Shown piece after piece: positions 1 to 12,514 of a DNA stretch of 64,000 nt. Position 1 is the first letter of the stretch. Each line of letters opens with the position of its first letter. Where the stretch lies: NCBI GenBank assembly GCA_905160935.1, contig CAJHZI010000423.1, positions 2,772,001 to 2,836,000 on the forward strand, read 5' to 3'. This DNA is from Enchytraeus crypticus (taxonomy: Eukaryota; Annelida; Clitellata; Enchytraeida; Enchytraeidae). Both the position numbers and the translations under genes were made by a program. Below the pieces are notes generated by a model that was given only the letters and a program-made list of their open reading frames with translations, had not been told where the DNA came from and ran no database searches.

Positions 1-1850
1 CAATTGCAACCGCAAGCTTTGGATATCCGAATATCTTCTTTTTGCTTCTCAAAAAGATACAAAATAATCGATTCTTTTTAATTCTACAGGCTTTTGAAAG
101 TCGCTTCAAAAGTCTCTATCTACTTGCAATAGTGAATGCTTCTATAGATTACTATTTTAAATATCAAATTGTACAAATACTCTATGTGTGTAATAGTCTA
201 CAAATAATAATATACACTCGCCGAATTTATCATCAAGGTCTCGCGTAAGTAACTAAGTAGAAAGTTATAGCTGATCCTAATAACCCACTATAACAAAGTG
301 AGTTCAATCCTATAACATTTATAGTCCTCTGTCAATAAGTGTTTCAAAATGGAATCATTCACATCAGACTGTTCAGTACATGAGCAAATATAATTTCACT
401 TTCAAATCAGATTCAATATAATGCGGCTAGACATTCATATTTAGCTTTTATTTGCTTAGCTGTTCAAGGCTAATGACAAAGTTTACGGAACAATCACGGC
501 TAGACCTTCACGCTAACAACTGAAAAATAGACACACCATTGAGCTCGAGCTTTGAGTAATTCAGATTCTTTTATAGTGTTTAAGTATATTTTATCATTTC
601 ATGTTTTATCTCTACACAGATGTATTAATTTTTAATTTAAAATTAACACGGTTACGGTTTCTTAACATTAGGTTAATAGCGAAGACTACAGCACGCTCGT
701 TTTCATTCTTGTGCACACAAATGACGCAAGAAGGCATTTAAACAGTAAACCTAAATAATTATTGCCATCACGAAGTACGAATATTAATTTATCAATTTAA
801 TTAGTGACCAATTAGTCTTTATAAAAATCATACTTGATTTTTTTAATAAACGCATTATATATTAATGTATGAATATACTGATTTTCTGCGAATTTTAATT
901 GAGAGATTTTTAAGTAGCTTGTTAAGCTTTTAATAAAGATCAACTGTACGTTCCTGCAATGCTTCACTTGTCAAACAAAAGTTGACCACTGTGCAGTTCA
1001 TTCGGTCCAACGCTAATCGAGCGAGTCGCAAAAGCTTCACCAAATAAATTTTATTATCATGCTGCTCAGCATTTTTCTAAAACATCGTAATTTATTCAAA
1101 TCTAATGCAGTGTAAAAGGTGTTCGATCAATGAATAATATTATCATACGAATGCAGAACGCACTTAATATATCTAATACAGAGTCCGATAAGAAATGTAA
1201 TTTATTTCGAATTAATATTTTTAAAAGGCTTGTGACCCGAGGCATCGTATCATCGAAGCAACGTATCGAGCTTAGCGGCACAAGGGTATAAAAATACCGA
1301 GTCACCCGATGACCTCTGTCCATTCATCATTGTGGCAGATTACAAATTCGACCTGTTAAACTGGATATTAAAATTGTTACATTGAATGTCTGCGGTTCAA
1401 GTGTATAAATTCCTATATAGGTAAGGAATCTGCTTTTATTATATGAGTAAAAGCAGTGCCAGTTCTTATTATTTACTCCTATTAAGAATTATTAGTTTGA
1501 CAGGAAAAGTGGCAAAGTTCCAGCAGTAAGAAAAATGGATAACATTTACAGAAAAATTTACAATTAACAGCCAATCAAATTTGCAGAATTACTTTCTTCA
1601 AATATTCGTTATAAATTAGAAAGTTTAATAACACAAAAAGAATTATTTGCACTTGCTTATGCCATCTTAACTAGTCGAGGAGAATTTCTTTAGCTAGATA
1701 AGTTAAGCGCCTAATAGCTACATGTAACTACTGGTAGCTAAATTATTAATTATTTTGCTAACCTGCTAAAACCTTAGTGACTTTTATAATTAAAATAATT
1801 TCTGCCTATAGACGAAAAGAAGGCTGGTGTTCTTAAAAGCAATATTGATC
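1..1850. other. gene-free AT-rich stretch
   Basis: Only short open frames without family resemblance are present. I see no exon with good splice sites, no repeat family copy and no RNA gene. A second TATA-like string (GTATAAAAAT) lies near 1286 but no coding sequence follows it. Confidence 0.5.
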
Positions 1851-1856
1851 ACTGCG

Positions 1857-1964
1857 TGACGTCACAGTCTATATTCTTAGTTGGTCTGCTTTTATCGACA
1901 CATTAAAACGAAGACAACAACAGAGCTAAATGACAACTTAGCAATCCTCTGCAGTATATAAAAG
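1857..1964 (+). promoter_or_regulatory. candidate promoter: CRE-like site plus TATA box
   Basis: A perfect palindromic CRE-type octamer TGACGTCA lies at 1857-1864 and a good TATA box, TATATAAAAG, at 1955-1964, roughly 90 bases downstream. This is typical core-promoter spacing. No open frame follows directly: the first ATG near 2104 is followed at once by a stop. Either the first exon is non-coding or the match is chance in AT-rich DNA. Confidence 0.25.
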
Positions 1965-2974
1965 TTCTCGTAATCTTGTATCTTTCGATCACTCGTTACT
2001 CGTAATACGGTTATTTGTAGTAAATTTATCAGAATTATTCGGACATTTTTTAGAATTATTAGTTTATCAAGTTACTTGTGATCAAACAGGAGCGACCTAA
2101 AGCCATGTAACATTCAGACTATACTTCATAGATTGATGAGAATATAGCTCTAAATGTACACGTTGATTATACATTTTCTCCAATGATTGTAGTATCGAGT
2201 TCTGATGGTTCAAAACTGCGTCAAGTTGCGAAAAACTCCTGAGGCATCACTGACGTCCCTGATATAGTCGTCTAGTGGGGAAGCAATCAGACGTTAAATC
2301 CCTATTTTTATTTGTTTTCTCATCATGTAATGCTTAAGAGCCCAACTGAGGTTCTACGGCTTATCTCAGCCATTTTCCAAGATTATGATCTTCGAAACAA
2401 TATTTACAGTCATCAGTAAGTTTAAAATATTAAGTATAACTCAGGCGCTCAATGTTACGACATTGCTCAACTGTTACATTGCTCAACTGTAACGACATTT
2501 ATATCAAAATGCAACATTATCTCGAACCCATCAGCTACAAGTCTATTCAGAGTTAATCCTTACCACAAGCTCTTTAGGTCCGATTTTCTGCTGCTGGTAA
2601 GACGATCAGGCAGATCAATCACATTGACGACATTCATTAAGTATCGATCAATAGAGAGCTGAGAATGCTTCAGTTGACAATCTCAATGTCCAAGAATCTT
2701 ATATTGACCGGACGTATCATTTATTGTACAGTTGCTAAAATACAAGTATAAAGACTCTGCCAAAGTTTCGAACCATCTAATGGCCCAGAGCCTTGTTTTT
2801 CGTTTACTATTTTTAGTTTCACGAAAATATTAAGCACAGACAGCTTAAGCTTATAATCTAGTCTGAAAATGAATTTGATTAATGTGATTATTTTTTAAAT
2901 TTAACTTTAACATCGAATTTCACGTCAATCCTAAGTTCCGAAGCTACAACGATTGAGTCTTAGGCATGCTCAAA

Positions 2975-3100
2975 TATGCTTCAGATTGCGGATCTCAACA
3001 GGTGCAGAGTTCAAATCCTCGCTTACCAGATTCGGTTAAGTATCCGAGAGGTGAAACTGGCGTTAAACTCGCCTTGAGCCCTAAAGGATGAGTTATGGAT
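2975..3100 (+). repeat. diverged SINE-like copy, family C (tRNA-like)
   Basis: A B-box-like string GAGTTCAAATCC is followed by a conserved stretch, GAGAGGTGAAACTGGCGTTAA, that matches the downstream part of the better copies at 5.8, 8.8, 15.4 and 63.7 kb. It is the most diverged of the recognisable copies. The assignment rests on the shared B-box plus the 3' block. Confidence 0.5.
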
Positions 3101-3652
3101 GTTAAGTATGAAGCCTACAGTACACATTAAAACTGCAAATCCTTTGCATCTCACTAACTCATACTAAAATCCAACATCAAAAGCAAAACTTCATTAAAAC
3201 ACGTTGATTGAAAATCGCAACTCCAGAATATTACAACTCCGTGGTCGATAAAATGTAATAAATGTAGTTGAACGCAGAATGTGACAGAACATGAAATTAA
3301 ATTCAGTGGAAGCCCCGTAAGATAGGAAACTAGATCCGGGTCACGCGTCATTGACAATCCAAAACTCACGCGACAACGGCGACAACGACAACGACGAGAG
3401 AGAAATTTTGTAATTTGAATCAACACAGGCGAACAAGAAAAGCATTATTGTTGTCTGATTGGTCTATATAAGGATTTGGGCTTCCAATTAAACATTTCTA
3501 TAAAATGTCAACTTTAGTTACATTATACGTTGTCTTTTACAAAGGACCACCGTTTGACTCATCAGTAATTTTAAATGAAAATTCACGGTTCATAAATATT
3601 GAAAGTCGTATCAGTCTGTCTGAGAGGGTAGATCTCTCTCCCTCTCTCTTTT

Positions 3653-3698
3653 GCTTTCTCTCTATCTCCCTCTTTATCTCTCTATCTCTATCTTTCTC

Positions 3699-3740
<42 letters not shown>
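3653..3740. repeat. (CT)n microsatellite
   Basis: An interrupted run of TC/CT with TATC interruptions becomes a pure (CT)n run from about 3700. It lies inside an open frame of no recognisable family, which is therefore not called. Confidence 0.9.
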
Positions 3741-3741
<1 letters not shown>

Positions 3742-4027
3742 AACTAGTTCCGTGAACGGCTAATCGGTATATTGAAGATATATAATTTCTACAATCTATG
3801 TAGCAATTATTAATGAACTAGGCTACTGTGCACTACACAATCTCTTGATATTTATTCAGTTGGCTTTCAAGGATCTACATATAAAATTTATTTTATATGG
3901 ATATCTCATTAATACTTTTTACTTTTTGACTATCTATATACTATCTGTATATCATCTATCTATAGTCTATATTTTTACTTTATTACAATCTATATATTTT
4001 ACTTTTTTACTATCTATATATAGATTA

Positions 4028-4335
4028 GCTGGACTCAAAATGTTACAAATGAGGAAGTTCTGGAGAGAGTTGGTACAGATAGATAGTTGATAAATGTATT
4101 AATTAATAAGAAGAAAAGTTGGATAGGAAACATTCTAAGGGGGAAGGTCTATTAATAGAGGTCAAAAAGGTAGAATGGAAGGAAAAAGAGGAAAGGGGCA
4201 CGGCCGAGATTAGGTATGTTAGATGATTTAAAGACCCACTCATATGTGGGAATGAAGACGAAAGCAGAAGACAAAGAAGAGTGGAGGCGTTATATACCAT
4301 GGACCTGCCAGTACTAAGAGAGAAAGAGAGAGGGA
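4028..4335 (+). mobile_element. LINE 3' end, family L-B (ORF2 C-terminus and tail)
   Basis: This is a 5'-truncated copy of the same non-LTR element as at 34.9-35.5 and 61.8-62.1 kb. Broken reading frames show the C-terminal signature of invertebrate endonuclease/reverse transcriptase ORF2 (ISWT..VTNEEVLERV, then SWIG.ILRGK). It ends with the tail GGACCTGCCAGTA and a purine run of the AGAGAG type. TCTA/TATA-rich low-complexity DNA lies immediately upstream (3905-4025). It is non-functional. Confidence 0.75.
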
Positions 4336-5780
4336 CAGAGAGACTATCTATATCCGGAACATGTAAGTGCCTCCATGGCCTTCATTTTAAATTCACTCAA
4401 CTCCTTAATATATTCATCTATATTTGCTCTATTTGATGTTTTAAAGATTGAAGTGATAAATTAAAATTTAAAGGTAAATAATGCATTAGTTTATAGCCAT
4501 ATTTCCGGTTGTTGTTATCAGGATACCTAAGCATAATTACAATAATAATCATAAAATGATATGAATTACGTTTTCTTGAATTCAACGATTAGTTATTAGC
4601 GTACGGTATTGATCACATCGAATCTAAGCTATATAGAATCAATAACTTGTCACTACTTCTAGTTTCACCCCGGTACGGCCTGCATATAGTAATCTAGTGT
4701 ACAGATACCGTGTGTAACTATTGGTAAGACTCAATTATTAATGTTTCTCATTTAATATTAATAAATTTATTTATTAAATTTACTAATTAATTGCTTATTT
4801 CAATTACGCGATAGTAGAAAACTCTTATAGAAAAATATCAAGCTCAAGCCTTGATTGTTTTTTTATATTAGATATTTTAATATTTTAATTTTTGAAAAAT
4901 TGATGAACGCTGTAGGTAGAGCACTAATAACCAATTTAGTGGTAAGATGACATTTAGTTTATCTCATTCAATACTTTGATTGGTTCGACCACGATGCATC
5001 ATATTTAGAGGACCAGTTCGGGGCTAGAGCTTTTGAACTCGACTCTGATAATATCATAAGGTTACGAAACTGTTGTCTACAGAAGCCGCAAATTTAATTT
5101 AAACGTCTGTTTCCACATCATAGGCCTGCTATCAGAGATTATCTAATGGGATTTATAAATCGTGATCTCGTACTTATCGTGGCGTGTATAAGAGCAAGAT
5201 ATATACAACACTATCCCGTACATACATGTATAACAAACTTTCACATTAAGTCTGATGAACAAATTGAAGATACACTTAGAAATATAGATGATTATAATAT
5301 AAATTAATTGATAAAATGACAAATGTTATTTGCACTTGCCTATAGAATAAGTTAACTGCATTTGTTCAATGCTAAAGATTGACTTTTCTTATTGCTACCA
5401 ATTACAGCAAAACAAAAGCCCGACGCCTTATAGAATGAAGTCTGACGATTAAGAAAAGAAGCAGATTGATTGTACAGATCAAGTCAAGGCCACTCGTAGG
5501 ATGGTATAATCAGCATGCATGCACATTCCACAATTGATCTGTTAAACACACCCGACTCAGGTTGTTATAAAGTCAACTTATCTTCTACGTTAATCTTGTA
5601 GAATATGCAAGCTACACAAACGCCTAATCTCTACAGCAACTTGATAGCAGAATGCTATAAACATTTAAGTTATGTAGATACATACTGACAATCTAGGTGT
5701 ACACATTTGCGTACACCTATGAGTATATATAAGCTTACAACTATTTGTACAAATAAGTAAATATCTTAATGCGCGTATGC
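4336..5780. other. gene-free stretch
   Basis: AT-rich DNA with no exon-like open frame, repeat family copy or RNA gene that I can recognise. Confidence 0.5.
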
Positions 5781-5784
5781 ATGC

Positions 5785-5935
5785 ATGTGGCTGGAGCCAG
5801 TTTCGATGTCGGTAAGATATCCCACCGCGGATCAGTATGTGTGGGTTCAAATCATTGGCTCTCCCGTCAATGACATCGCCTTCTAGAGATAAAACTGAAG
5901 CTAACATCGGCTTTATAGCTTTATATGGAATTACG
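5785..5935 (+). repeat. SINE-like element, family C (tRNA-like)
   Basis: It starts with GGCTGGAGCCAGTTTCGATG, then CGGTAAGATAT and an ACCGCGGATCAGTATGTGTG block, then a B-box-like GGGTTCAAATC. The CGTCAATGACATCG block and the AAACTGAAGCTAAC block follow. The same order occurs at 8.83, 15.4 (reverse) and 63.7 kb. The B-box suggests tRNA-derived RNA polymerase III origin. I cannot fold a convincing tRNA from it. Confidence 0.7.
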
Positions 5936-6295
5936 CCTTTGGAATTCAAGTTAATTTCGTTCATGCGAAAGCAAACTCTAATTCAGATATAAATTAATTT
6001 ACTACCTAAAAATTAACTGATAGACCTATGATTTTCTAACAGGTGTTATAATGGAAGGTAGGGAGAGAGAACCATTGCGCCATCGATTAAAAAATAAAAA
6101 TACGAATCAATATCATAATACAATTGATTAATATAAAAATTATAATTTCACCAAAAAATCACAATAGTCACAAACAATCATTAACAATCATAATCTTTCA
6201 AAAATTAAACGTCCTATTTAAATTGAAAGACAGAAAAAGGAATATTTACAGACCACATCTATTAGGCCTATAGTCTAATAAACTGTAAACCCGAA

Positions 6296-6390
6296 TCTTG
6301 TAATAAATGACCTTGTATTAAATAATCTTGTAATAATCTGTAATAATCGGTAATAATCGGTAATAATCTGTAATAATCTGTAATAATCCT
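6296..6390 (+). repeat. 12-bp tandem repeat
   Basis: About seven units of the type TAATAATCTGTAATAATCGG (12-bp period, CTG/CGG variants) run in tandem. There is no coding context. Confidence 0.8.
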
Positions 6391-6804
6391 GTTGAGGCGA
6401 CTAAAAAACAAACCAGTAAATCCTGCGAAAGCTTTTATTTCAGTTGCTAAAAATACCGTCTCCCTCGACTAGTAATAAATTTAATACAGTAGATTATAAA
6501 CAGTGGATTAGCCTGCACTGAATAATAATCAGAGATATATGGGCGGCCTGAACGTTTACAATTCGTCTAGACTAGAGATCAATAGATAACACTGTACAAC
6601 ACGCATTCGACTTTAATCGCAATCGCTTTCGATCTTATTTGATCAAAATGCGATTATAGGCGAATGTAGCCAATTAAATAAAATCAGAAATAGGATCAGC
6701 TGCTTTATAAGTGTTTATGTATGCCAAGGTTAAGTAGGCTGTAACTATGAAATATGCTACTATGCTATTATTATGTTGTACATGTATAACTGTATGTACT
6801 GAAT

Positions 6805-6809
<5 letters not shown>

Positions 6810-6842
<33 letters not shown>
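6810..6842. repeat. (TA)n microsatellite
   Basis: Pure TA run within non-coding DNA. Confidence 0.9.
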
Positions 6843-6845
<3 letters not shown>

Positions 6846-7052
6846 GTATATAGTGTGTCTTTTATAACAAAGAACACAACCCGTTTTTGCAATAAAGTCG
6901 TAATGAGTTGACCGTTATTTTTGAAGTTTGTTTGGACGAATCGATCAACAGCCAATTCTGCCGGACCTGCAGAAATTTCGTGAAAATATCTTGAATAATG
7001 GTAAAGTTATAGATTTTCGAATATAAGTGGGGTCAAATAATAAATTTCCAGT

Positions 7053-7271
7053 AACGGAATGCAGGGATGTTACAGCGTCAAATATATTATAGAAAAAAAA
7101 TAAAGAACACATCTCATATATTTCTAATAATGCTACATTTAAGTAACAATCATTTCGTTTCAACGGAATGCAGGGATGTTACAGCGTCAAATATATTATA
7201 GAAAAAAAATAAAGAACACATCTCATATATTTTCTAATAATGCTACATTTAAGTAACAATCATTTCGTTTC
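7053..7271. repeat. 109-bp tandem duplication
   Basis: The segment beginning AACGGAATGCAGGGATG at 7053 is repeated from 7162, with one extra T in the second copy and otherwise near identity. This indicates a very recent duplication. No gene is involved. Confidence 0.95.
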
Positions 7272-8267
7272 AAAACGAGGTAAAATGCGTGCTGACAATT
7301 ATGTTTTCACACTGGAAAAAAATCTAGATATGTCAAATACTACACCAGAATGAATTTATAAGTCAAAGTAAGAACCTCCGAGTAAATTTTCTAAGTTACG
7401 ATACTGAATTGCGATAAAAGTTAACTTGCAATTTAAATAAAAATTTCAATATCACTAAAATTGTCTATAACTACTTAATATAAAATGCATATTAAGAAAA
7501 TATGAACATACCTGAACATAGTAGGTTAACGAAATTGATCGATTGCCTATTTAAGTTGGAAAGTACACTTATATTAAGATCTTCGGTACACTTAGAATGC
7601 CGCTATATTGGCCTGCACTCTAGTCGGGCTAACCGACGTCTGACACTGTTCTGCAATATACATGTATATTCAGTGTTCTCAGCAAGGTCACAGAAAACCA
7701 AAACAGTTCACTAAAAATTAACCTAGAAGATTTTAACTTTTTTGACAGCGCTTTAATCGATTAGTAGCGAATGACAAACTAAAGGTAAATATTGGAGTTA
7801 TGGCTAAGTTTTTTTATCATACCAGCTCAATTTTAATTTAGAACTCAAACAATGACGATGACTTTTCCTGTCTATATCGTGAGTAATGAACTCAAGCACT
7901 TGAGACATAGAACAAGAACCAGTATAATCAACAGTAGAGTCTAAAAATGGGATATGTGAATAACCAAAAGTTTGTCGAGTGATTTCTCGAAATGCTTTCA
8001 TGATGCATGGAGAACTATGGTTACTAAATCATATCTACGATGAATAACACTGAATGGTACAGGCCTTTTGGTAAAGTGTATACACACTACATAATTTACT
8101 TAAAAACATATAACAAATAAAAATCCATCAATGTAAAAAAGTTAATGCAGCCGAATGTCTAAATCAAAATTAAAATGTGACTATTTTTTTGTTTTATATA
8201 ATACGGTCAAGCCACAAATTCCTATCAAACCGTGTATTTATCGATGTCAATTTTCATAACATAACAA

Positions 8268-8520
8268 GAATTAGAGTGGTACAGTCATCGATGACAACAT
8301 CGAGGACTATTACGACAAAATCAAGCCGGCGAGCAACAAGAAGGTCCAAAATCGGTGCAAATTCAGAAAATCAGTCCAAAGATAAAGGATTAAAGAAAAG
8401 GAGGTTTAGGTCGTAACACATGGAGACCTGATGGAAAAAGAGATGGGAACGGTGGGTCTTCAACTGCCTATAGAACTGTTCATAACAAGGCAAAGGCCGA
8501 TAAGAATCTTCGAGACTAGT
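8268..8520 (-). mobile_element. 3' end of L2/CR1-like LINE (family L-C)
   Basis: The segment is collinear with the 3' end of the LINE at 45.5-47.15 kb, in the same orientation. Shared blocks include TTAGAGTGGTACAGTCATCG, ACAAAATCAAGCCGGCGAGC, GGTCCAAAATCGGTGCAAAT and AAAGGCCGAT. It holds only the 3' UTR and the last bases of the ORF, as expected from 5'-truncated insertion. Divergence from the other copies is visible throughout. Confidence 0.8.
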
Positions 8521-8639
8521 TAACAAGTTCCTTTCTATAGATTATTTGATAGCCTTCCTCATTAGTGTTGCGTTTCGATTAAACAACTGAATTGAAAGTT
8601 GGTATAAGCAGCATTTAGCTATACTGTGTCAGAGAGGAA

Positions 8640-8828
8640 CTTGCGTATCATCATCATCATCATCTTCCCTTTAATCCCAGCTTAAGTATGGTAGAAATAC
8701 GAATAGATCTTCGCCACTCCTCGTTGTCCCACATCAAATCATCAGATAATCCCCTATATTTCATATCTCTCTTAATCACCGCATCCCATGTCAGTTGTTG
8801 TCTACCCCTTTCTAACTTATCCTGCACC
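8640..8828 (-). mobile_element. LINE 3' end (family L-A), ORF2 C-terminus with (ATG)n tail
   Basis: The minus strand encodes RGRQQLTWDAVIKRDMKYRG, then LMWDNEEWRRSIR, ending KLGLKGR at a stop codon that runs into a GATGATGATG tail. RGR..TW...V..DM...GL....WR..IR is the usual C-terminus of invertebrate LINE ORF2 proteins. A family C SINE-like copy abuts it at 8829, so only about 60 residues remain. Its last ~90 bases match the 3' part of the family A SINE-like elements (for example 51560-51655), so it is the likely partner LINE of that family. Confidence 0.7.
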
Positions 8829-8975
8829 TCCTGGCTAGAGCCAGTAGCAATGTCGGTAAGATATTCGACCGCGAATAAGTATGTGTGGGTTCCAAACCTG
8901 GGCTCGCTCCCGTCACTGACATCGTTTTCGAGTGATGAAACTGACGTTAACATAAGCTTTACCAGCATTGACCTC
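8829..8975 (+). repeat. SINE-like element, family C, abutting LINE L-A
   Basis: The copy begins GGCTAGAGCCAGTAGCAATG and contains the CGGTAAGATAT, GACCGCGAATAAGTATGTGT, GGGTTCCAAACC (B-box-like) and CGTCACTGACATCG blocks, ending near AACTGACGTTAAC. It follows the ORF2 C-terminus of LINE L-A without a gap, so it may have inserted into that LINE. Confidence 0.7.
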
Positions 8976-9366
8976 ATCCCTTTCTCACAACATGCGTAGT
9001 AAGCATCGGCAAGTATCAAAGTTAGAATGTAACAAGTTTGCGCAGTGTTCCAGTCTGTCTTTGACCGGCAATCTATCCATTCTGTTGTGCTCCGTATCAC
9101 TTATTTGCGATATTTTATAATTCGAGATATAAAAATATTTTATTATTGTAGTTTACAGAGGGGTAGGCTAGTATTAACTAAGTTCGATTAACAACTTTCA
9201 GATATATCACAACTTGTTCGCGTTCCCTTGATATAAATCACTAAAACATGCCGGTTGTCTTGTCTGATTGTTCGAAAAGTGTCAGACAAGAGAGCCCTTG
9301 CAGATAGGAACATGTAGAGATGCAAAAGTACTGAAATAAAATAAGCTAGAGGGAAATAAAGAAAAG

Positions 9367-9369
<3 letters not shown>

Positions 9370-9399
<30 letters not shown>

Positions 9400-9550
9400 A
9401 AGGAAGAGATAGGAAAGAGAGAGATATACAAATGTGAGACAATGAGTGGAATAGTGATACACAGAGTGAGTGTGGTTGTGTAGATGTGTTATATGTGTTT
9501 GTATACATGTTTGTGTGCATTTGTGTGAGTGTGACTATGAGTACGTGTGT

Positions 9551-9590
<40 letters not shown>

Positions 9591-9630
9591 AAGAGAGAGA
9601 GAGAGAGGGAGAGAGAGAGGGAGACAGAGA
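9370..9630. repeat. two (AG)n microsatellites with purine-rich surroundings
   Basis: Pure AG runs lie at about 9373-9400 and 9551-9600, with interrupted GAGA/GGGAGA sequence between and after. The long open frames here on both strands are low-complexity artefacts. Confidence 0.9.
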
Positions 9631-9839
9631 GTACAATATCAAAAAAAAGTTTTGGAAAATAATAGCATGAATATGAGCGTCAGACTAGATTATATTAGTA
9701 ATAAAATACTAATATTAATATTAGTGATTAAATGGAGTCCTCCTCTTCGTAGGTCTCGCAGTTTATTTGCCGCAAGGCACCTTGTTCGAGAAGAATTTCG
9801 AATCAAGTCCAACTTAAGCCGAGTTCAATGCTAGCCTAC

Positions 9840-10329
9840 GTCAAAATATTCTTCTTTGAGTGAAATCCAGAAACGGATTTAATCGTAGGATAAGAATTAC
9901 GCATTGTTGTCTGATTGTTGTGTGACTCACCGGCCATGTAATGCAGTCAACGAAATTCTAGCCTTGAGCAAATGAGATAAGAGGTGACTGGTGTGAAAAA
10001 GTAATTTTGTTTTTCTTTCTAATTTTACAAAATCTTTTTAAACGGATTTTTCTGAACTCCTTGCAGCTTGAAATGTCTGAAAAAGATTGAAATAGATGTC
10101 ATTTTTAATTGCTACTATCTTCATGGAATATGTTTCACATGTCGCGATGACGTTACCTGTACAAGCTAGCTAAAGACTCCCTAGAAACTCTTATATCACA
10201 TATTGTGACCTGTGCTGGAACCTGCAACTTAAGGGTTAAGAAAAGGCTATAAGCTGTATTATCGAAAATGCGGTCTCATATATTGGAGAAATGCCATTAG
10301 AATGCTTACCAATTTACTAATGTCAATTT
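9840..10329. other. gene-free stretch
   Basis: No recognisable exon, repeat or RNA gene. Confidence 0.5.
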
Positions 10330-10500
10330 TTGTTCCCGTGTTGTGTGAAGAATAGACAAACCGGTGACTGCACGTGTCGTAAAAGGCCACTAAATTATAA
10401 AGATCCCAACCAACGTCAGAAAGGGCATTCGGTTGGTGAGTGCCTAGGCTCCAGAAATTGCTACAATTTTTTTTAAAGAATGGAAGAGATTATAGGGGAT
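10330..10500 (+). repeat. SINE-like element, family A (head and middle)
   Basis: It starts with the head shared by families A and B (GAAGAATAGACAAACCGGTG, TGCACGTGTCGTAAAAGGC), followed by the A-specific middle AACGTCAGAAAGGGCATTCG and TGCCTAGGCTCCAGAAATTG. The LINE-like tail is missing or degraded after 10500. Confidence 0.8.
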
Positions 10501-12510
10501 TGACTGATCAAATTGTATGCGACGGAGCGGAGTAGAGAAGGTTTATTCATGCGCACGCTATACCAAGCTAAACCCCGCCCCGCAATGATATGACACTGAA
10601 AAGTATCGTATGAAACGATTGTTGAGTTAAAGTAAAATTTAAATAGCAGAACCAAACCTGAGCAAATTAATCATAATTGCATATCAGTGGATTTGTCCAG
10701 ATAAGCTACAAAATATCTCAATGAACCCTCTAATCGCGCATATTAATTGGAAAATGCCCCAAAAAATAAATTTTTATGCTTTTAGGCCTATAAAGTTATC
10801 CTAATGTGTTTATCATGATTCTTATTATTAACCTTTTCGTTCTTTCGTTATCCTTATCTGCATCCCTATCAATTGCATCATCATCTAGGATTGTCTATCG
10901 AGAGTTCCGTACTTTAAAAAGTTACGGTCACTTAAATGTTAAGTGATCAAAAAAGATATCTATTTAGATAAGATATCTATTTCAGGATTTCACTCAGACA
11001 ACTTCATATTTCCTAAGTAGAGGCCTATGAACGGGAACTTACAAAATCTCCATGGCTACCACCTCCAACTCAGTAAAAAGGACATAAACATAAAAAGTGT
11101 CGACAGAATGAGTATTTTTTAAATATTTTTTATGACCAGCGGTTGTCTGAGTGGCATCCTGAAATAGTTACAAATCTCCTACGAATATTAGATATTCAAA
11201 TGACCATTCCATACTTAAGTGCCGAACTCTAGACAACATTTACATAGCAAAGCTCGTTAAGTGCTTACTGCTGCCTAGATTTCGCTATTTCCTATTGGAA
11301 TAAACTATAATCATTGTAAATAATACGAAATAGAACGAGATTTTCCGTTATTTTAAGTGAGAGAATATTCGCTGCTACAATTAAATTTCTCTCTCAAATT
11401 GAACTTTACAATATTTAGAAAATCCACATTGATAAGTAATGAATTAAAATATGAGCTGGGTATCATAATATTATGCTTAGATGCATGACAAAATTATGTT
11501 GAAGTTTCATAATATAGGCTCTAAACGTATTGCGACCGTTTAGAACTACAACCAAGCTCTAGAATTTATTGTGAAAATTATTCATATATTGAAGTTTTCT
11601 TGACAAGAAGGTTTAGGAAGTTTAACTATTTTGAAATTTTACCCTTTGTGGAAATTCAGTCCGCGATCTGTAGGCTAATCGTACATGTATAACAACGTAC
11701 ATGTAAAGCCACTACAAATATCACGACGATGTATTAATACGCAGTATATCGTACATTATATTGTTAAAGTTATATTGTACAGTATATTGTATATATTTGT
11801 CTTGTTACTAATCTACAGCTTATAGTAGACTTTTAACGTCACGTCTAGACAAACAGTTGCTATATGTTGCCAGTCAATTTGTCAAGTGGTATTCGAATTT
11901 ATACTAAATAAACTGAAGTATTGAGGTACAATATGTGCGAACACCAATATACATGTATATGTGCAGCTACTTGTCCAATATACGTTCAAGTTTAAAGTGT
12001 CTAAAGTAGAAAAAAATCAAAGTTGTCAAGCAATTAATGCAATTCAAATCCATCCGAATAGTGTATTTAAATAGTTAAGATCAACTTCACTAAGATCAAC
12101 AGCCAGATCGACTCAAAGGGCCGCTAATTTAAAAAACGAAAGATAAAAAATTATCTGTCACAGAATATGAGCCTATAACATTATTTTTGGTCGACATAGA
12201 AATAGCTTAATTAAGAAAGTTAATTAAGCACACCATTTCCTAAACCAGTATAATGAAATTAACTATTAAATGTCTCAGGTATTTTGAACTTTACAAGATA
12301 CACATGCATTGCAGTATAATGCATACGTAGTGTATTCGCCTACTTTTTACACGCCTGAAATAGATTTGTAGGCAATGAAGTAATATTATTTATGAGAGAA
12401 ATTATGTGACACAAATATAACACTTTCTGAAATAGTTTCATTTAAGTTTCTAATATACAATGTGTAAATATTATGGTTTATTCGAATTTGTGTCAAAGAC
12501 ACAAAAGTAA
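10501..12510. other. gene-free AT-rich stretch
   Basis: No exon-like open frames or family repeats found. Small imperfect repeats only, for example the ACATGTA-type repeats near 11.69 kb. Confidence 0.5.
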
Positions 12511-12514
12511 ATTC

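Noticed and set aside
8660-9100. 146-codon minus-strand frame as a host gene
   Set aside because: Its C-terminal third is LINE ORF2 and its middle is a SINE-like family C copy; the rest has no support.
9188-9834. Open frames rich in Ser/Leu or Arg/Glu
   Set aside because: They run through (AG)n microsatellites and have no other support.
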